From NCBI RefSeq assembly GCF_033807575.1, contig NC_084704.1:35937968-36001967 (forward strand): 64,000 bases of DNA, read 5' to 3'. Positions 12,165 through 22,873 of the stretch are shown in pieces. How positions within the stretch are numbered: position 1 is the stretch's first letter; each line of letters begins with the position of its first letter. The translations under genes and the position numbers were made by a program. Under the pieces are notes generated by a model. That model did not search any database and was not told where the DNA came from. It was given only the letters and a program-made list of their open reading frames with translations. This stretch comes from Cydia pomonella. Its lineage: Eukaryota > Arthropoda > Insecta > Lepidoptera > Tortricidae.

Positions 12165-12793
12165 TATAAATAAATAAATAAATATTATAGGACATTATTA
12201 CACAAATTGACTAAGTCCCACAGTAAGCTCAATAAGGCTTGTGTTGAGGGTACTTAGACCACGATATATATAATATATAAATATTTATAATAATAATAAA
12301 TAATAATAATTCAGCCTATATACGTCCCACTGCTGGGCACAGGCCTCCTCTCATGCGCGAGAGGGCTCGGGCTTTTTGTCCCCACGCTAGCCCAGTGCGG
12401 ATTGGGGACTTCACATACACCTTTGAATTTCTTCGCTGATGCATGCAGGTTTCCTCACGATGTTTTCCTTCACCGAAAAGCTAGTGGTAAATATCAAATG
12501 ATATTTCGTACATAAGTTCCGAAAAACTCATTGGTACGAGCCAGGATTTGAACCCGCGACCTCCGGATTGAAAGTCGAACGTCATATCCACTCGGCCACC
12601 ACCGCTTAAAAAAATAAATAATAATATTTTATTTTTATAATATTTATAAATACTTAAATAGATAGAAAACACCCATGACTCAGGAACAAATATCCATGCT
12701 CATCACACGAATAAATGCCCTTACCAGGATTTGAACCCGGGACCATCAGCTTCGTAGGCAGGGTCACTACCCACTAGGCCAAACCGGTCGTCA
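12165..12793 (-). mobile_element. Family B SINE, copy 2, interrupted by a family C SINE
   Basis: The tail half (to 12290) and head half (from about 12637) of a family B SINE are separated by the SINE at 12291-12607. The words ATAAATATTTATAA before and ATAATATTTATAA after the insertion could be its target duplication. The A-box and B-box head lies at the right end. Confidence 0.85.
12291..12607 (-). mobile_element. Family C SINE, copy 1, tRNA-like head, (AAT)n tail
   Basis: On the minus strand the head reads GGTGGTGGCCGAGTGGATA (A-box-like), then GGGTTCAAATCCTGG (B box). A conserved middle follows (GAGTTTTTCGGAACTTATG, then a body ending GGGACGTATATAGGCTGAAT) and an (AAT)n tail. It is nested in family B copy 2. 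Confidence 0.85.
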
Positions 12794-12929
12794 ACTCAAT
12801 TGTAATATTATACTCTGTAGTGTTTTTATGGCTAACATATCTGGCCATGTCTATTTATTTGCTTTTTTGTAGCCATTAAAGTTCTGGTTTCCTAGGATAG
12901 CGGTGCCGACATATAGTAAAAACCGGCGA

Positions 12930-13216
12930 AGGGCTAATCGGACTCGCGCACGAAGGATTCCGTACCATTATCTATAAAAACGACAAAAAAATCACGTTTG
13001 TTGTATAGGAGCCCCCTTAAATATTTATTTTATTCTGATTTTGTTATTAAAGCGGCAACAGAAATACATCATCTGTGAAGATTTCAACTGTCTAATTATC
13101 ACGGTTCATGAGATACAGCCTGGTGACAGACGGACAGACAGACAGATATGGATGGACAGCGGAGTCTTAGTAATAGGGTCCCATTTTACCCTTTGGGTAC
13201 GGAACCCTAAAAATCA
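12930..13216 (+). mobile_element. SINE-like repeat family W, copy 1
   Basis: It contains CAACAGAAATACATCATCTG, GATACAGCCTGGTGACAGAC, a GACA/GACG microsatellite and the end GGGTACGGAACCCTAAAAA, a combination common in lepidopteran SINEs. Related copies are at 36487-36681 and, more diverged, 32815-33055. Confidence 0.8.
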
Positions 13217-13791
13217 AAAAGCAGCTCTTTTCACAGTTCATCAGTAACGAACGCGAGACGTTGCATTGTACCACGATTGTTAATAAAGAGTACTAATATA
13301 CTTTTTTTTGTGGCTCCATCAAATATTTCGTTTTCCAAAAAGGTTCCGTCACCAAAAAAGTTTGAGAACCGCTGGCGTACTATTTCATGCTAAAAAACGT
13401 CATCTAAATGACTGCCAATTAGCTACAAAATATGCAAATTAGGACAAAACCACATGCATCGCTAATTCAAACCTATTTGAAAATTATAATCACGTAAAAG
13501 GCTGACATGTCACATGATGTGCTAAACAACGAATAAAGTAGACAGATTAAAACACATCTAATTTCCCAAATTCATAAATTACATTGTAATAATGTGAACG
13601 TTGTGCATTAGTTAACCGGGAGTGTTGTCGCACGTGACTGCGATAATATTGTCCGATGCAAATCGAATGTTGACCGAAGAGCGACCAAACAACGCGTGCT
13701 GGCAAATGCTGCCGGTCGAATTATACAAATGATGAAAATGCGTTTAGCGCTGTGTTCATTGTTACTTACATATATAAAGCCTGACCAGTAA
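13217..13791. other. No recognised feature
   Basis: No gene or bounded repeat seen before the Helitron. Confidence 0.4.
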
Positions 13792-14260
13792 TCTTATACC
13801 TTTAAACGAGCAATTCTTGTATATATATATAAATATATTTCTGTGATCTCGAAAACGGCTCTAACGATTTCGCTGAAATTTGGTATATGGGGGTTTTTGG
13901 GGGTATACAATCGATCTAGATTAGTCTTATGTTTGGGAAAACGCGTGTTTTCGAGTTTTCATGCGTTTTTCTTTCGACGCAGAATATGGTCGCTAATTTC
14001 GTGTTGCCGGCCACTGTCCGTCTGGCCCAGCGGGTTAAGACGCGGACTGCTAGAAACGAGTGTTACGGGTTCTAATCTCGCCCGGTGACTAACATTTGTT
14101 TTTTTTTTATATATGTGCAAGTTTATATATATATTTTTTTAATTTTTATTTTTTTAGACAAGTTTAATTTAGTAAAAATATGTAGTTAAGATTATCACCT
14201 ATACACCACCATATTACAATAAATAGTTATAACCGAGCAACGCTCGGTCGCCCAGGTACT
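13792..14260 (+). mobile_element. Non-autonomous Helitron, copy 1
   Basis: It starts TCTTATACCTTTAAACGAGC after an A and ends with the hairpin ACCGAGC-AAC-GCTCGGT followed by CGCCCAGGTACT. These are the layout and words of lepidopteran Helitrons: 5' TC, 3' subterminal hairpin, no inverted repeats, no target duplication. The last four bases before T are GTAC, not the textbook CTRR, and the second copy (53624-54144) has the same ending. There is no Rep/helicase. It carries a tRNA-like module at 14018-14092. Confidence 0.85.
14018..14092 (+). other. tRNA-like module inside the Helitron
   Basis: A-box TGGCCCAGCGG (14023-14033) matches the pol III consensus. B-box GGTTCTAATCT (14068-14078) is one or two bases off, and the second copy has the better GGTTCGAATCT. 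It looks like a captured tRNA or SINE head; it is not a good functional tRNA gene. Confidence 0.7.
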
Positions 14261-14484
14261 ATATGATAACGCGCCCTATTGCGGAATTTCATTAGAACTC
14301 AATTTTTCATACTAATCTTAACTGTCACCCTCTACATGAGAATAACAGCGCCCTCTTGACAATGACCATATATTTCTGGTCGGGTTTTATCATTGTGTCG
14401 TTTACGAGTATTTTCACCCAATCTCAAAGACGCACAACTTGACAAGCTTAGTACTCGTAGATACGTAACATTTATATTAATGTA

Positions 14485-14559
14485 CAGTCAGCTGCAGAGA
14501 TAACTGACCACCTACTAAGCATTTATTTGCAGGGGGTCAGCTGTCTGTGCAACTGACTG
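14485..14559. repeat. Short mariner-type palindrome (family R, copy 1)
   Basis: TA then CAGTCAGCTGCAGAGA, ending in ACTGACTG. Its relative is at 48954-49037. Confidence 0.6.
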
Positions 14560-14701
14560 TGCCTATTCACTCTTGCGGTAATTAAATCTTTTTTTTGCTC
14601 ATTCCCACTTTAGGTGAGGTTGGCTCTCCTAATTTGTCTGCGCCATGACATTCTGTCTAGGTTTCAGTTTAGGTTTAGGTAGGTCTTAGGTTTTGCCGTA
14701 A

Positions 14702-15051
14702 TTTTTTATACTACGTCGGTGGCAAACAAGCATACGGCCCGCCTGATGGTAAGCAGTCTCCGTAGCCTATGTACGCCTGCAACTCCAGAGGAGCTACATG
14801 CGCGTTGCCGACCCTAAACCCCCCCTCGATGAGCTCTGGCAACCTTACTCACCGGCAGGAACACAACACTATGAGTAGGGTCTAGTGTTATTTGGCTGCT
14901 GTTTTCAGTAAGGTGGAGGTACTTCCCCAGTTGGGCTCTGCTCTAGATCTGGAATGACATCCACTGGCTGTGCCCTACCACACAAAGCGAGATGACATTC
15001 GCAATGCACATACCTCTCTTTTGGACGTAGTTTAAGGACGTACCCGGGTCC
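14702..15051 (-). mobile_element. Family A SINE-like repeat, copy 3 (full length)
   Basis: Complete from the T-rich end and TACTACGTCGGTGGCAAAC to the 5' block ending GTACCCGGGTCC, so it defines the long subtype. Confidence 0.85.
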
Positions 15052-15329
15052 AATTGAATAAACTATAAATTATTTATTCTTCTGGCTTGCTCTATTGGGA
15101 TTGTCTCCTTACTTTTGTAACCGACTATGAATGACCACATCTCTGTGTCTCACATTAATTCAAAACATTATCTTTATGATACTGCAGATTTAAACTAGCC
15201 TATATAACGTAACTTTCAGAACTTAAATCAGCCTAGTGACTTTAATTGATGAGCGACCTATTCTGTTTCTCTCTTGGTCATAAAATAACAGAACTAAACA
15301 TTAATACTGAACATTAATTATAAAATTTT

Positions 15330-15593
15330 GACGACTGGTCTGGCCTAGTGGGTAGTGACCCTGCCTATAAAGCTGATGGTCCCGGGTTCAAATCCTGGTA
15401 AGAGCATATATTTGTGTGATGAACACGGATATTTGTTTCTGAGTCATGGGTGTTTTCTATGTATTTAAGTATTTATAATTATATATTATATATATCGTTG
15501 TCTAGGTACCTACAACACAAGCCTTATTGAGCTTACTGTGGGACTCAGTCGATTTGTGTAATAATTTCCTATAATATTTATTTATTTATTTAA
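15330..15593 (+). mobile_element. Family B SINE, copy 3
   Basis: Full length. A box TGGCCTAGTGG at 15341-15351 and B box GGTTCAAATCC at 15385-15395 are both perfect or nearly so. The tail is CCTATAATATTTATTTATTT. Confidence 0.9.
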
Positions 15594-15669
15594 CTAATCA
15601 GAGACAAATAACAATTAATCTACCAGACAGATACATAAACATAGTTATGTACTAACATAAATAACTATC

Positions 15670-15766
15670 AAGTAAATGAGCGAGTCAATTCCAGGCAGCG
15701 ACCAGTTAATCATGCCTCTTAATGCATTCGCAATGCGCGCACAAAACTGTAATATATTGTGGCCAT
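15670..15766. repeat. Left copy of an approximately 95-bp direct repeat
   Basis: AAGTAAATGAGCGAGTCAAT through ATATTGTGGCCAT. It recurs at 16321-16411 with three or four substitutions in the first 70 bases and one small indel. Confidence 0.8.
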
Positions 15767-16300
15767 ACTATGTGTAAATTTTTCATTGCTTCACTTACAC
15801 CGTGGATCGCTAAATGTATTGACAAAAAAATCATTTTTGATACAAGTTTTTATCACAGTACTATTTTCAACTCACAACTAAAACTCATCAAGACAATTTT
15901 AATAAACCCAAAAACAATTCGATTGTGTTGTTTTATCACTAGAGGTCCTATGGCCACCTATATCCATCATCAGGCTGCGTAGACAAGATGCCAATCGTTC
16001 ACGCTCCGTAGCGTAGCGTAGTTATCTCTCTCTATCATTCTTCCATATTAGTGCGACACAGACAGTTGCGTTTCGTTTGCTAGGGAGCGTTAACAATTGG
16101 CATCTTGTCTACGCAGCCAGATCAGCTCGATGGTACCCTAATATTGCATTGTCACTCAATTTATACACGTATATGCATGTGAAGTTTCGGTTCAATCGAA
16201 TAATGAGAAGTAGGTCTAATTTAGCTTGCCAAATTTGACCCGAACATACATACATACAAACATTGCTAGTTAAATAAAAGCTTGATAAAAACAGATAATA
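15767..16300. mobile_element. Retroelement 3' UTR-type repeat (family Z, copy 1)
   Basis: It has the lepidopteran repeat words GATCAGCTCGATGGTACC, CAATCGAATAATGAGAAG and AGTTAAATAAAAGCTTG, also seen at 46960-47165 and 61600-61905. A palindromic MITE (15974-16121) interrupts it between CCATCATCA and AGATCAGCTC. It lies between two long direct repeats. Confidence 0.6.
15974..16121. repeat. Palindromic MITE (family Y, copy 1)
   Basis: The ends GGCTGCGTAGACAAGATGCC and GGCATCTTGTCTACGCAGCC are exact inverted copies. The middle has GACAGTTGCGTTTCGTTTGC. The site in family Z reads through cleanly if the MITE is removed. Confidence 0.85.
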
Positions 16301-16320
16301 AACAAACACATAAGTATACT

Positions 16321-16411
16321 AAGTAAATGAGCGAGTCAATTCCAACCAGCGAACAGTTAATCATGCCTCTTAATGCATTCGCAATACGCAGCTGTAATAT
16401 ATTGTGGCCAT
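16321..16411. repeat. Right copy of the approximately 95-bp direct repeat
   Basis: Matches 15670-15766, ending at the same GTGGCCAT. The two copies bracket the family Z insertion. Confidence 0.8.
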
Positions 16412-17900
16412 CGCAAGCGAATTTAATATCTGTCACGGACAGCTGCACGCGCGTTACTGTCGAGGGCTTTGGCCCCGTTTGTCTGATAGTAATAATCGTG
16501 CTATAGTTATGTAAGTGCAACGGATACTACAATCACTGGGCCTGAGACCGTTCGAATTCAGCATGTTGCTGCATTGCTGCCACAAATGTCAAAAATCTGG
16601 ATATTACTCAGCAGTAATATCGCACTGAAATGCTACTTGACATTTTCCTGTAGTATGGTAGACAGAGGCGAATCGGATCACAGGGGCGATTGGGATTAAG
16701 ATGAAAAGTCCGCTGATATTAGAAATATTGCATTAATATGAACGCATCAAAATAGCACCGAACATCTCTTCTCTTAGCTTGCGACGCTAGTCATAATATA
16801 TGGAATATTTTACATATCAACGTTTTTTTTTTTTTCGTAAATTATAATATATATATTTATTTGTGAACATAGATTTTCATAGATCATACAATTGTATAAA
16901 GATAGTATCACTATGTTTAGTCATAAAGCATACAAATATTGTCACGCCAAAAATGCTTTTAGTAAGAATAATATTTTTTTATTGAATTGTTATGTCAGTA
17001 GGCCGAGCGTAATGAAATTCGGTTTGCAGGTTTCGGTTAGTGGAATTTGACAAACCGAACGAAGACATTTTTTTCTGTATCAATCAGTCTGTGGATATGC
17101 CCCTGAATAATAAGCCGTATCTCAAAGTTGAGGTAACATAGGCTTGGTAGGCAGTTCTGGTTGGCGGTCGGTTTTAGTCTGATCCGATTCACCGTTATTC
17201 GATTCGCCTCTGTCTACCCCCTAGGTAGTAGGGCAGGTTGCTCAAAATGCAACTGGAAGAGATCCCTTACAGGGATAATTTCGCCTTTGTGCGAATACAT
17301 TTTATATGCTGCAATGTTAGTTTGTACAAAAAATTATTATACTATTTATTACCTCTACATATTTGCGGGGCTTGGGTTTGAATGTTCCTATAGTCTGTAT
17401 CTTTAGGTATTTAAAAAAAGGAAAACAAAATCTACCCTCAAATGGCTCCTTAAGGTAGCTGAGGGTAGATGAAAACATTACATGATCAAATAATGTAGGC
17501 TTAAAGTCAGGTCGTTCAGTGACAGATCCAGGCGGTTTTGTATTTGGTTGGTTGGTATTTAATATTAAAACTACCCGAAAATTTACAAATTGTTTGTTTA
17601 CCTTTTTTAAATACTTAAAGATACAGACTATAGCGCACGTCGCCTTTATAAGGGGTAAATAGAGAGCCTTTAATAGTATAGAGGCTTCAGAGGGCTGGAG
17701 AATATTTCCCTCGGATCAGCATTGCTAACCAGCCCATGCGGTCAGCTTTCTGGTCACTGTACCAAGCGATCACTTACTAAGAGCAATTTTACTTATACGT
17801 TTTTAATTTAAGTGTTGTATTTAATTGGGCATTATAAAAATAAACTAACTTATCTATTAAATAAAACTAAATTAAAACTAAAAACTAATACTAAATAAAA
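16412..17900. other. No recognised feature
   Basis: Unassigned. The short ORFs here show no family motif. Confidence 0.4.
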
Positions 17901-18263
17901 TTAAAATATGTCTAAAAAATTTGGCCCCTTTGGCATGGTGCCGAGGATGCTGGCAGCATTTCCCCGCTGTATAGCGATGCTAATACGTTGTGCGAGAAAG
18001 CTGCCAGCTCTTCGGTCACCTGTGAAGTCGACCAGCCTTTTAGATAGTTCTTTAAAAAGTTGTAGAGCATTAGGACCCCACGGGCCAAGCGTCTCGACCC
18101 CAAATGGCATAAAAATGTATTCGGGGCCGAGACCCCTGTACTTTTGTATTTTAAGCTTTTCGGCCCCTTTAGCCGCGGCACCCGCACTGTTACTGGTTCC
18201 GGTGAGGTGGGACGGGGCTAGTGTGTCTACACAGGTTGCGTCCCACACCAGCACCCTTCCCAA
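17901..18263 (-). pseudogene. Retroelement C-terminal domain, 120 codons (family H, copy 2)
   Basis: An open 120-codon frame on the minus strand has VWDATCVDTLAPSHL near the start, a small A-rich linker (SAGAAAKGAEK), then VETLGPWGPNALQLF and FLAQRISIAIQRGNAAS, ending FLDIF with TAA. Two acidic residues in WDATCVD and the Gln/Arg-rich end are the most conserved features across the copies. It reads as the C-terminus of a 5'-truncated non-LTR element; the RT is absent. The first Met is not a real start. Clade and biochemical role are unknown to me. The opposite-strand 158-aa ORF is a shadow. Confidence 0.7.
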
Positions 18264-18685
18264 AAAAGTGTTGTATTATATTTCCAGAACCTTGTGTTTC
18301 GTTGCACCAAAACTTTCATTTCCCGTATTACCTAATTCACGTATCCAATACCCCCTCCATACCGAGCATGTCCCGCCGTTATGAGACATCTCATTTCACA
18401 TGTCCCCGCTATTGTGACGCGTCTGTTTACTCCACATATCCACATACTTGTTCACAAGTATTCTCAAGTATTTACTGAGAAAAATGCTAAGTAATTTACA
18501 AGTAGATATTTGAGTGGAAAACAATTTAGGAATGTTTGTTTGTTATGTCGCGTTCTTGGTGAAAGTTGGTTTACACGCGCGCCAATATCAAGTTCAATTA
18601 ATTTAAAAAAAGTCCCTAAATACTTTTGTAACAATTGCAACAAATATAATCTTTTCTGGTCCCAAAAGTAAACGGGAATGTAGTA
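18264..18685. other. No recognised feature
   Basis: Nothing identified between the retroelement fragment and the MITE. Confidence 0.4.
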
Positions 18686-18893
18686 CAGTCAGCATCAAAA
18701 GTAACGGATCAAATAACGCTACATAAGTATCTACCATTCTGTAACAGCTTAATAAAAAGTGATGTCTTATATATAGAACAACAAAGACTGTACTTTTGAA
18801 CGTGAATTTTAGAAATTTATGTATATTTGGAAAAGTTATCTGGGATGTCAGATACTTTTGACGCGTTGTTTCAGCTACTATTGATGCTGACTG
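18686..18893. repeat. Tc1/mariner-like MITE (family Q, copy 2)
   Basis: Flanked by TA on both sides. The ends are CAGTCAGCATCAAAAG and ATTGATGCTGACTG. It is inverted relative to copy 1. Confidence 0.8.
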
Positions 18894-18980
18894 TACATAG
18901 GAACTTATCATTTTACATTGAAACCCAAATCGCCTGCAATCAGACTGGAAAAATTGTAGATATTTTTGTTTTACCAATAT

Positions 18981-19078
18981 TTTTTTTTATACTACGTCGG
19001 TCGTAAACAAGCGTACGGCCCGCCTGATGGTAAGCAGTCTCCATAGCCTATGTACGCCTGAAACTCCAGAGGAGTTAA
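18981..19078 (-). mobile_element. Family A SINE-like repeat, copy 4 (3' tail only)
   Basis: T-rich end, ATACTACGTCGGTCGTAAAC, and truncation at ACTCCAGAGGAGTTA. Only about 100 bp remain. Confidence 0.75.
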
Positions 19079-19554
19079 TATGCATCTTCCACATTACACA
19101 CTCATATATTGCTTCGAACGTAATGCACAAGTAGGAAATGATATCTAAATAAATTTAATTCGAGTATGTGAACTTCGAATGGCGTCTTAAACTGCATCTG
19201 TAACGCTCTCTGTTAACGTTATTGCATAACTTTGACAGCCTAGTTAAAGTTGGGCATATGGCTAGGAATCATGACAAGGTATTTACATATATGGAAATTA
19301 TATTCTGGTACTTACAGTAAAACCTCAATAGTAGGAATCTCATCGTGTTAACGAGTTTTCGTCTCATAGGGTACATATAGAGGTTTTTTATAGATTTTTG
19401 TTTGGTTTAAAGAGATTTCGAGTTACACGGGTATAACGAACTAAAATTCATATTATTTTTCTCAAGTTACAGAGTTGTGTAAGTAAATAACTTCGAGACA
19501 TAGATTTATAACTAGCCTAGATGCCTAGTCTGTACATCCCTAGTGAAGCCATGT
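19079..19554. other. Region upstream of the THAP exon
   Basis: No defined repeat is seen. It may hold the promoter, but I cannot identify a start site. Confidence 0.35.
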
Positions 19555-19579
19555 CGAGGGCGACATTATGTCGCCCTCG
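19555..19579. promoter_or_regulatory. Perfect 25-bp palindrome upstream of the THAP ATG
   Basis: CGAGGGCGACAT, a central T, and ATGTCGCCCTCG form 12-bp perfect arms about 90 bp before the start codon. It could be a protein-binding site or a transcript hairpin. It could also be a scrap of a MITE. Position is the only argument for regulation. Confidence 0.35.
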
Positions 19580-19668
19580 TGTCATCGTATCCGAACGGCC
19601 CTCGCAGTACTCAAGGTCGAGTTGGTTTGTGTACACCTACCGGTTATAAATTAAAAAATACAAGAAAG

Positions 19669-20164
19669 ATGGTTGTTTGTGCGGTGAATTGGTGTCACAA
19701 CACATCAGTGAATAAAAACAAACCGCCTGATATAACATTTCACGCGTAAGTATCCAGTTTAATGTGATATTTTTACGTAATTGTAAATACAAAAATCCAA
19801 ATTTTGGTCAGCCGCCATTACTTATAAATGTTGCCAGGTGATATGAATCTATTTTCCTCCAAATGAGGCATGACGATTACATTGATACAATTAATATGCT
19901 TACTTTAAGTTCCTTGTATGACTATAGAAAATATTCTTTTTTATTTTTTCATTTTTTTATTTCAAATTATGTTTTGTCTTTTATAAAATTACAGTTTAAA
20001 TTCATATTTTTATTTTGTGTGATATTCGTTTTAGATTTCCGACTGATCCGCTTCTGTCTGCGAGATGGACGGAAAAAATTAGATTAAATAGTTACGATGC
20101 AATATGGAAACCGACTAAACATAGTCGAATATGCTCTCGCCATTTTGATGAGCAAGTAAAGTAA
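19669..20164 (+). CDS. THAP-type C2CH zinc-finger domain gene, two exons (partial)
   Basis: Exon 1 (19669-19745) starts at an ATG preceded by AAG and begins MVVCAVNWC. It is followed by donor GTAAGT at 19746. The acceptor TTTTAG ends at 20034 and exon 2 runs from 20035. Splicing restores one frame in which TFHA continues into FPTDPLLSARW, IRLNSYDAIW, then KHSRICSRHFDEQ. The zinc ligands are Cys4, Cys9, Cys59 and His62, the C-x4-C...C-x2-H pattern of THAP DNA-binding domains; the conserved Pro of FPTDP and the Trp are present. After codon 66 either a second donor (GTAAAG at 20156) continues to unseen exons or the frame ends VK-TAA at 20162-20164. THAP proteins usually have a longer C-terminus, so a spliced continuation outside the window or beyond the downstream repeats is likely. 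It could also be a domesticated or dead P-element-type transposase 5' end. No frameshift is seen. Confidence 0.75.
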
Positions 20165-20184
20165 ATTTTATTTGTGGAACACAG

Positions 20185-20310
20185 GTGTTACAGTTAAGGT
20201 CTGTAAAAACGAAACGCAACTGTCACTGTCGCACTTATATGGAAGACTGATAGAGAGACTCAAAGCGTTTCGTTGTTCGAAGCAATAGCGATTGCCACCT
20301 TGGCTAGGCC
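20185..20310. repeat. MITE family Y, diverged copy
   Basis: GAAACGCAACTGTCACTGTC and GATTGCCACCTTGGCTAGGC correspond to the middle and one end of family Y. It is truncated or diverged. Confidence 0.45.
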
Positions 20311-20334
20311 TGCAGGTACAATTACTAGTACTGA

Positions 20335-20640
20335 CGATAAATAGTTATTTGTTTTACAAGTGGAAAAGTTGTTGTTTAACCGCTCGTGCTAATATTGCTA
20401 CTCGAGCTAAATAAAGATCCAAAATGTCGAAAAACGGAATCTTGAGCGTTGCGAGGGTTTCAAGTTACGAGAGTTAAACAAATTTTGCCCCAAGTGAAAC
20501 ACAAAACGTTTCACCACACCAACCCGAAGAAAATATTAGTCAAATAAAATCAAACCAAATCAAATCCAAATGATCGTCATTAAATATTTATCATTTAAAA
20601 TCATTATTCCAAAGTCAATTCTACCAGCTATTATCTGTGC
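20335..20640. repeat. MITE-like family M, copy 1
   Basis: GTTATTTGTTTTACAAGTGG, GGAATCTTGAGCGTTGCGAG, GTGAAACACAAAACG and an AATCAAA-rich end are shared in the same order with 41495-41790. Non-coding. Confidence 0.6.
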
Positions 20641-21300
20641 ACATTTGTAAAATAAAAAAAAAACGTTTTTTTATTTAAACATTATTTCACAAAGTACAGA
20701 AATGCAAAGTCCTTAAAAGAAACCTTGAAAGCTTTTGCTACAAATTTAATATCTACATACACACTCCCAAATGATTGATAGCCAAGTATAAGGATGTGGT
20801 TAAAATCCATCTACTTTAAGGGGAATAAATGAACTCTGGCAACCCATTTTTGTATATATGTGTGTGTCGCTGAGCGTAAGACACGAGCGTCGCACGCACA
20901 CATCGATCGAGTTTCGGCTTCACTTTTGGCAGATTAGCCTCATGAGGACTAACTGTCTATGTGTGATAGGTCAGTGCTTCGAGATATAGAGGTGATAAAA
21001 AAACGGTCATATCTATTTTTTCGAGTTATAGAGGTTAAATTACATTTTGCGAGTTACGTAGGTAATAATTGTGCCAGTAATTAATATGTATGTTTTGAAA
21101 ATGTGATGTCTACCCCAAACTTTAACATTGTCGTCGGGTAGTTACACAAATCTCTGTTTTGACATTTTTCTGGGACATCAGTTATGCATGGCCAGTTTAA
21201 CCTGTGTCGAAACATCGGAAAATGAAGGAAATAAAATAAATTCACTATGGACCCGTTATACATGTAATTTAAAACGCGAAAATGTTATATTTTAATTAAT
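20641..21300. other. No recognised feature
   Basis: No further THAP exon or bounded repeat was identified here. Confidence 0.4.
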
Positions 21301-21557
21301 ACAAATAAATAAATAAATATTATAGGACATTATTACACAAATTGACTAAGTCCCACAGTAAGCTCAATAAGGCTGTTGAGGGGACTTAGACAACGATATA
21401 TATAATATATAAATATTTAGAAATACTTAAATACATAGAAAACACCCATGACTCAGGAACAAATATCCATGCTCATCACACAAATAAATGCCCTTACCAG
21501 TATTTGAACCATCGGCTTCATAGGCAGGGTCACTACTCACTAGGCCAGACCGATCGA
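21301..21557 (-). mobile_element. Family B SINE, copy 4
   Basis: Nearly full length, with a small deletion around the B box (GTATTTGAACCATCG on the plus strand). Confidence 0.85.
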
Positions 21558-21680
21558 AAAGAAAAGAATAAAAGAAATATAAATTTAAAAGGTTCTATTG
21601 TAAAATTATAGATATTATATCCAGAAAACATAAAACTTTTTTAATTCAATGATTGAATCAAGTACCATTTTATATTTAAC

Positions 21681-21890
21681 AGCCTCCTAGTCTAGTTGGA
21701 AGTGGCCCTGCCTACAAAACAGGAGGTCCCGGGTTCGAATCCGGGTAAGGACATTTATTTGTATGAAATCACAAATATTTGTTCTTGAGTTATGGATGTT
21801 TGCTATATTTATACGTACGTATTTATATCCTTATATTATTATTTTCATCTTGTACCCACAATACAAGCCTTATTGAGTTTACTGTGAGGC
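21681..21890 (+). mobile_element. Family B SINE, copy 5 (diverged)
   Basis: The head CCTAGTCTAGTTGGAAGTGG and B box GGTTCGAATCC are kept. The body is diverged and shorter than in other copies, suggesting an older subfamily. Confidence 0.75.
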
Positions 21891-22540
21891 GTAAGGTAAA
21901 CAAACTATTTAAACTTTATATCCGTCCAGATTCCTATTCCTACAAAATTCACAGCATAAAAAAATCATCTATGAAACTGTATTTATCTATAAGGTGACTA
22001 ACACACTGCCACTGCAATCTGCCGCGCAGCGCTGAACGAAATGTTCGTTCGTAGGTAAAATAGGTATTAAATGCCTTAATCATAGGGTATAAAATTAAAA
22101 CTAAACTAGCCATAAAATAAAATCATCTTACATAAAACCAAAAGAACGAACCCTCTCAAGAATAGCTATCGCAATTGAAACTAATCACAAAATTGAATCC
22201 GCAAATAAAACCTATGAAAGTATCAAAGAAACAGTACATTCCAGAATGTGCTTCGAATCGAAGGCAGTGTTCGAAACAGGGCAATATGACCGCGGTTCAA
22301 TCCACTTATCATCTGTGATAGTATTTGCTCTGGCACTGGCTTGAGCGAAGATGGAAAATTCTGGATGTGTCGGAGTTGAATCAAAAATTATTTTATTGAA
22401 AATTTTACGGATTTAATAAACGGATTTTAGATTTTTCATTGCCTTGTAAAAGCAATCAAAAAAGTCATTTAAAAAAAGTGTATAAATTTATAATTGTTGA
22501 AAAATATAATAAGTTATAATATAATGATGTGTGTAGTATA
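21891..22540. other. No recognised feature
   Basis: Unassigned AT-rich DNA. Confidence 0.4.
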
Positions 22541-22718
22541 TCTAAGTGGATAACGATATATATTATGTAATATACAAATATTCAAATACATAGAAACATC
22601 CATGACTCAGGAACCAATATCCGTGCTCATCACAATAATAAATGCCCTTACCAGGATTTGAACCCGGGACCATCAGCTGCATAGGCAAGGTCATTACCGA
22701 CTAGGCCACACAGGTTCA
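22541..22718 (-). mobile_element. Family B SINE, copy 6 (tail truncated)
   Basis: Head and body are retained from CTAAGTGGATAACGATATA to ACTAGGCCACACAGG. The poly-A side is missing. Confidence 0.8.
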
Positions 22719-22873
22719 TTTAAGATTTAAAAACTTGTTACAGTTTTGATCCTATTTTGATTCAACCTTTGAAGACCACTCAGCTTGATTGGTGGATGTG
22801 AAACGTAGTGCGTGAGAAGCACGCCAATCGCCAAGACGATAACGTAACAAATTGTTATATTACAATTGAATTC

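Noticed and set aside
14018..14092. Functional tRNA gene
   Set aside because: A and B boxes are present, but the stems do not close into a proper cloverleaf and the same module sits inside both Helitrons.
15330..15420. tRNA gene at the family B head
   Set aside because: It is a repeated SINE head followed by the family B body; at least seven copies have it.
17908..18384. 158-codon plus-strand ORF
   Set aside because: It is antisense to the family H retroelement frame, whose conserved motifs lie on the minus strand.
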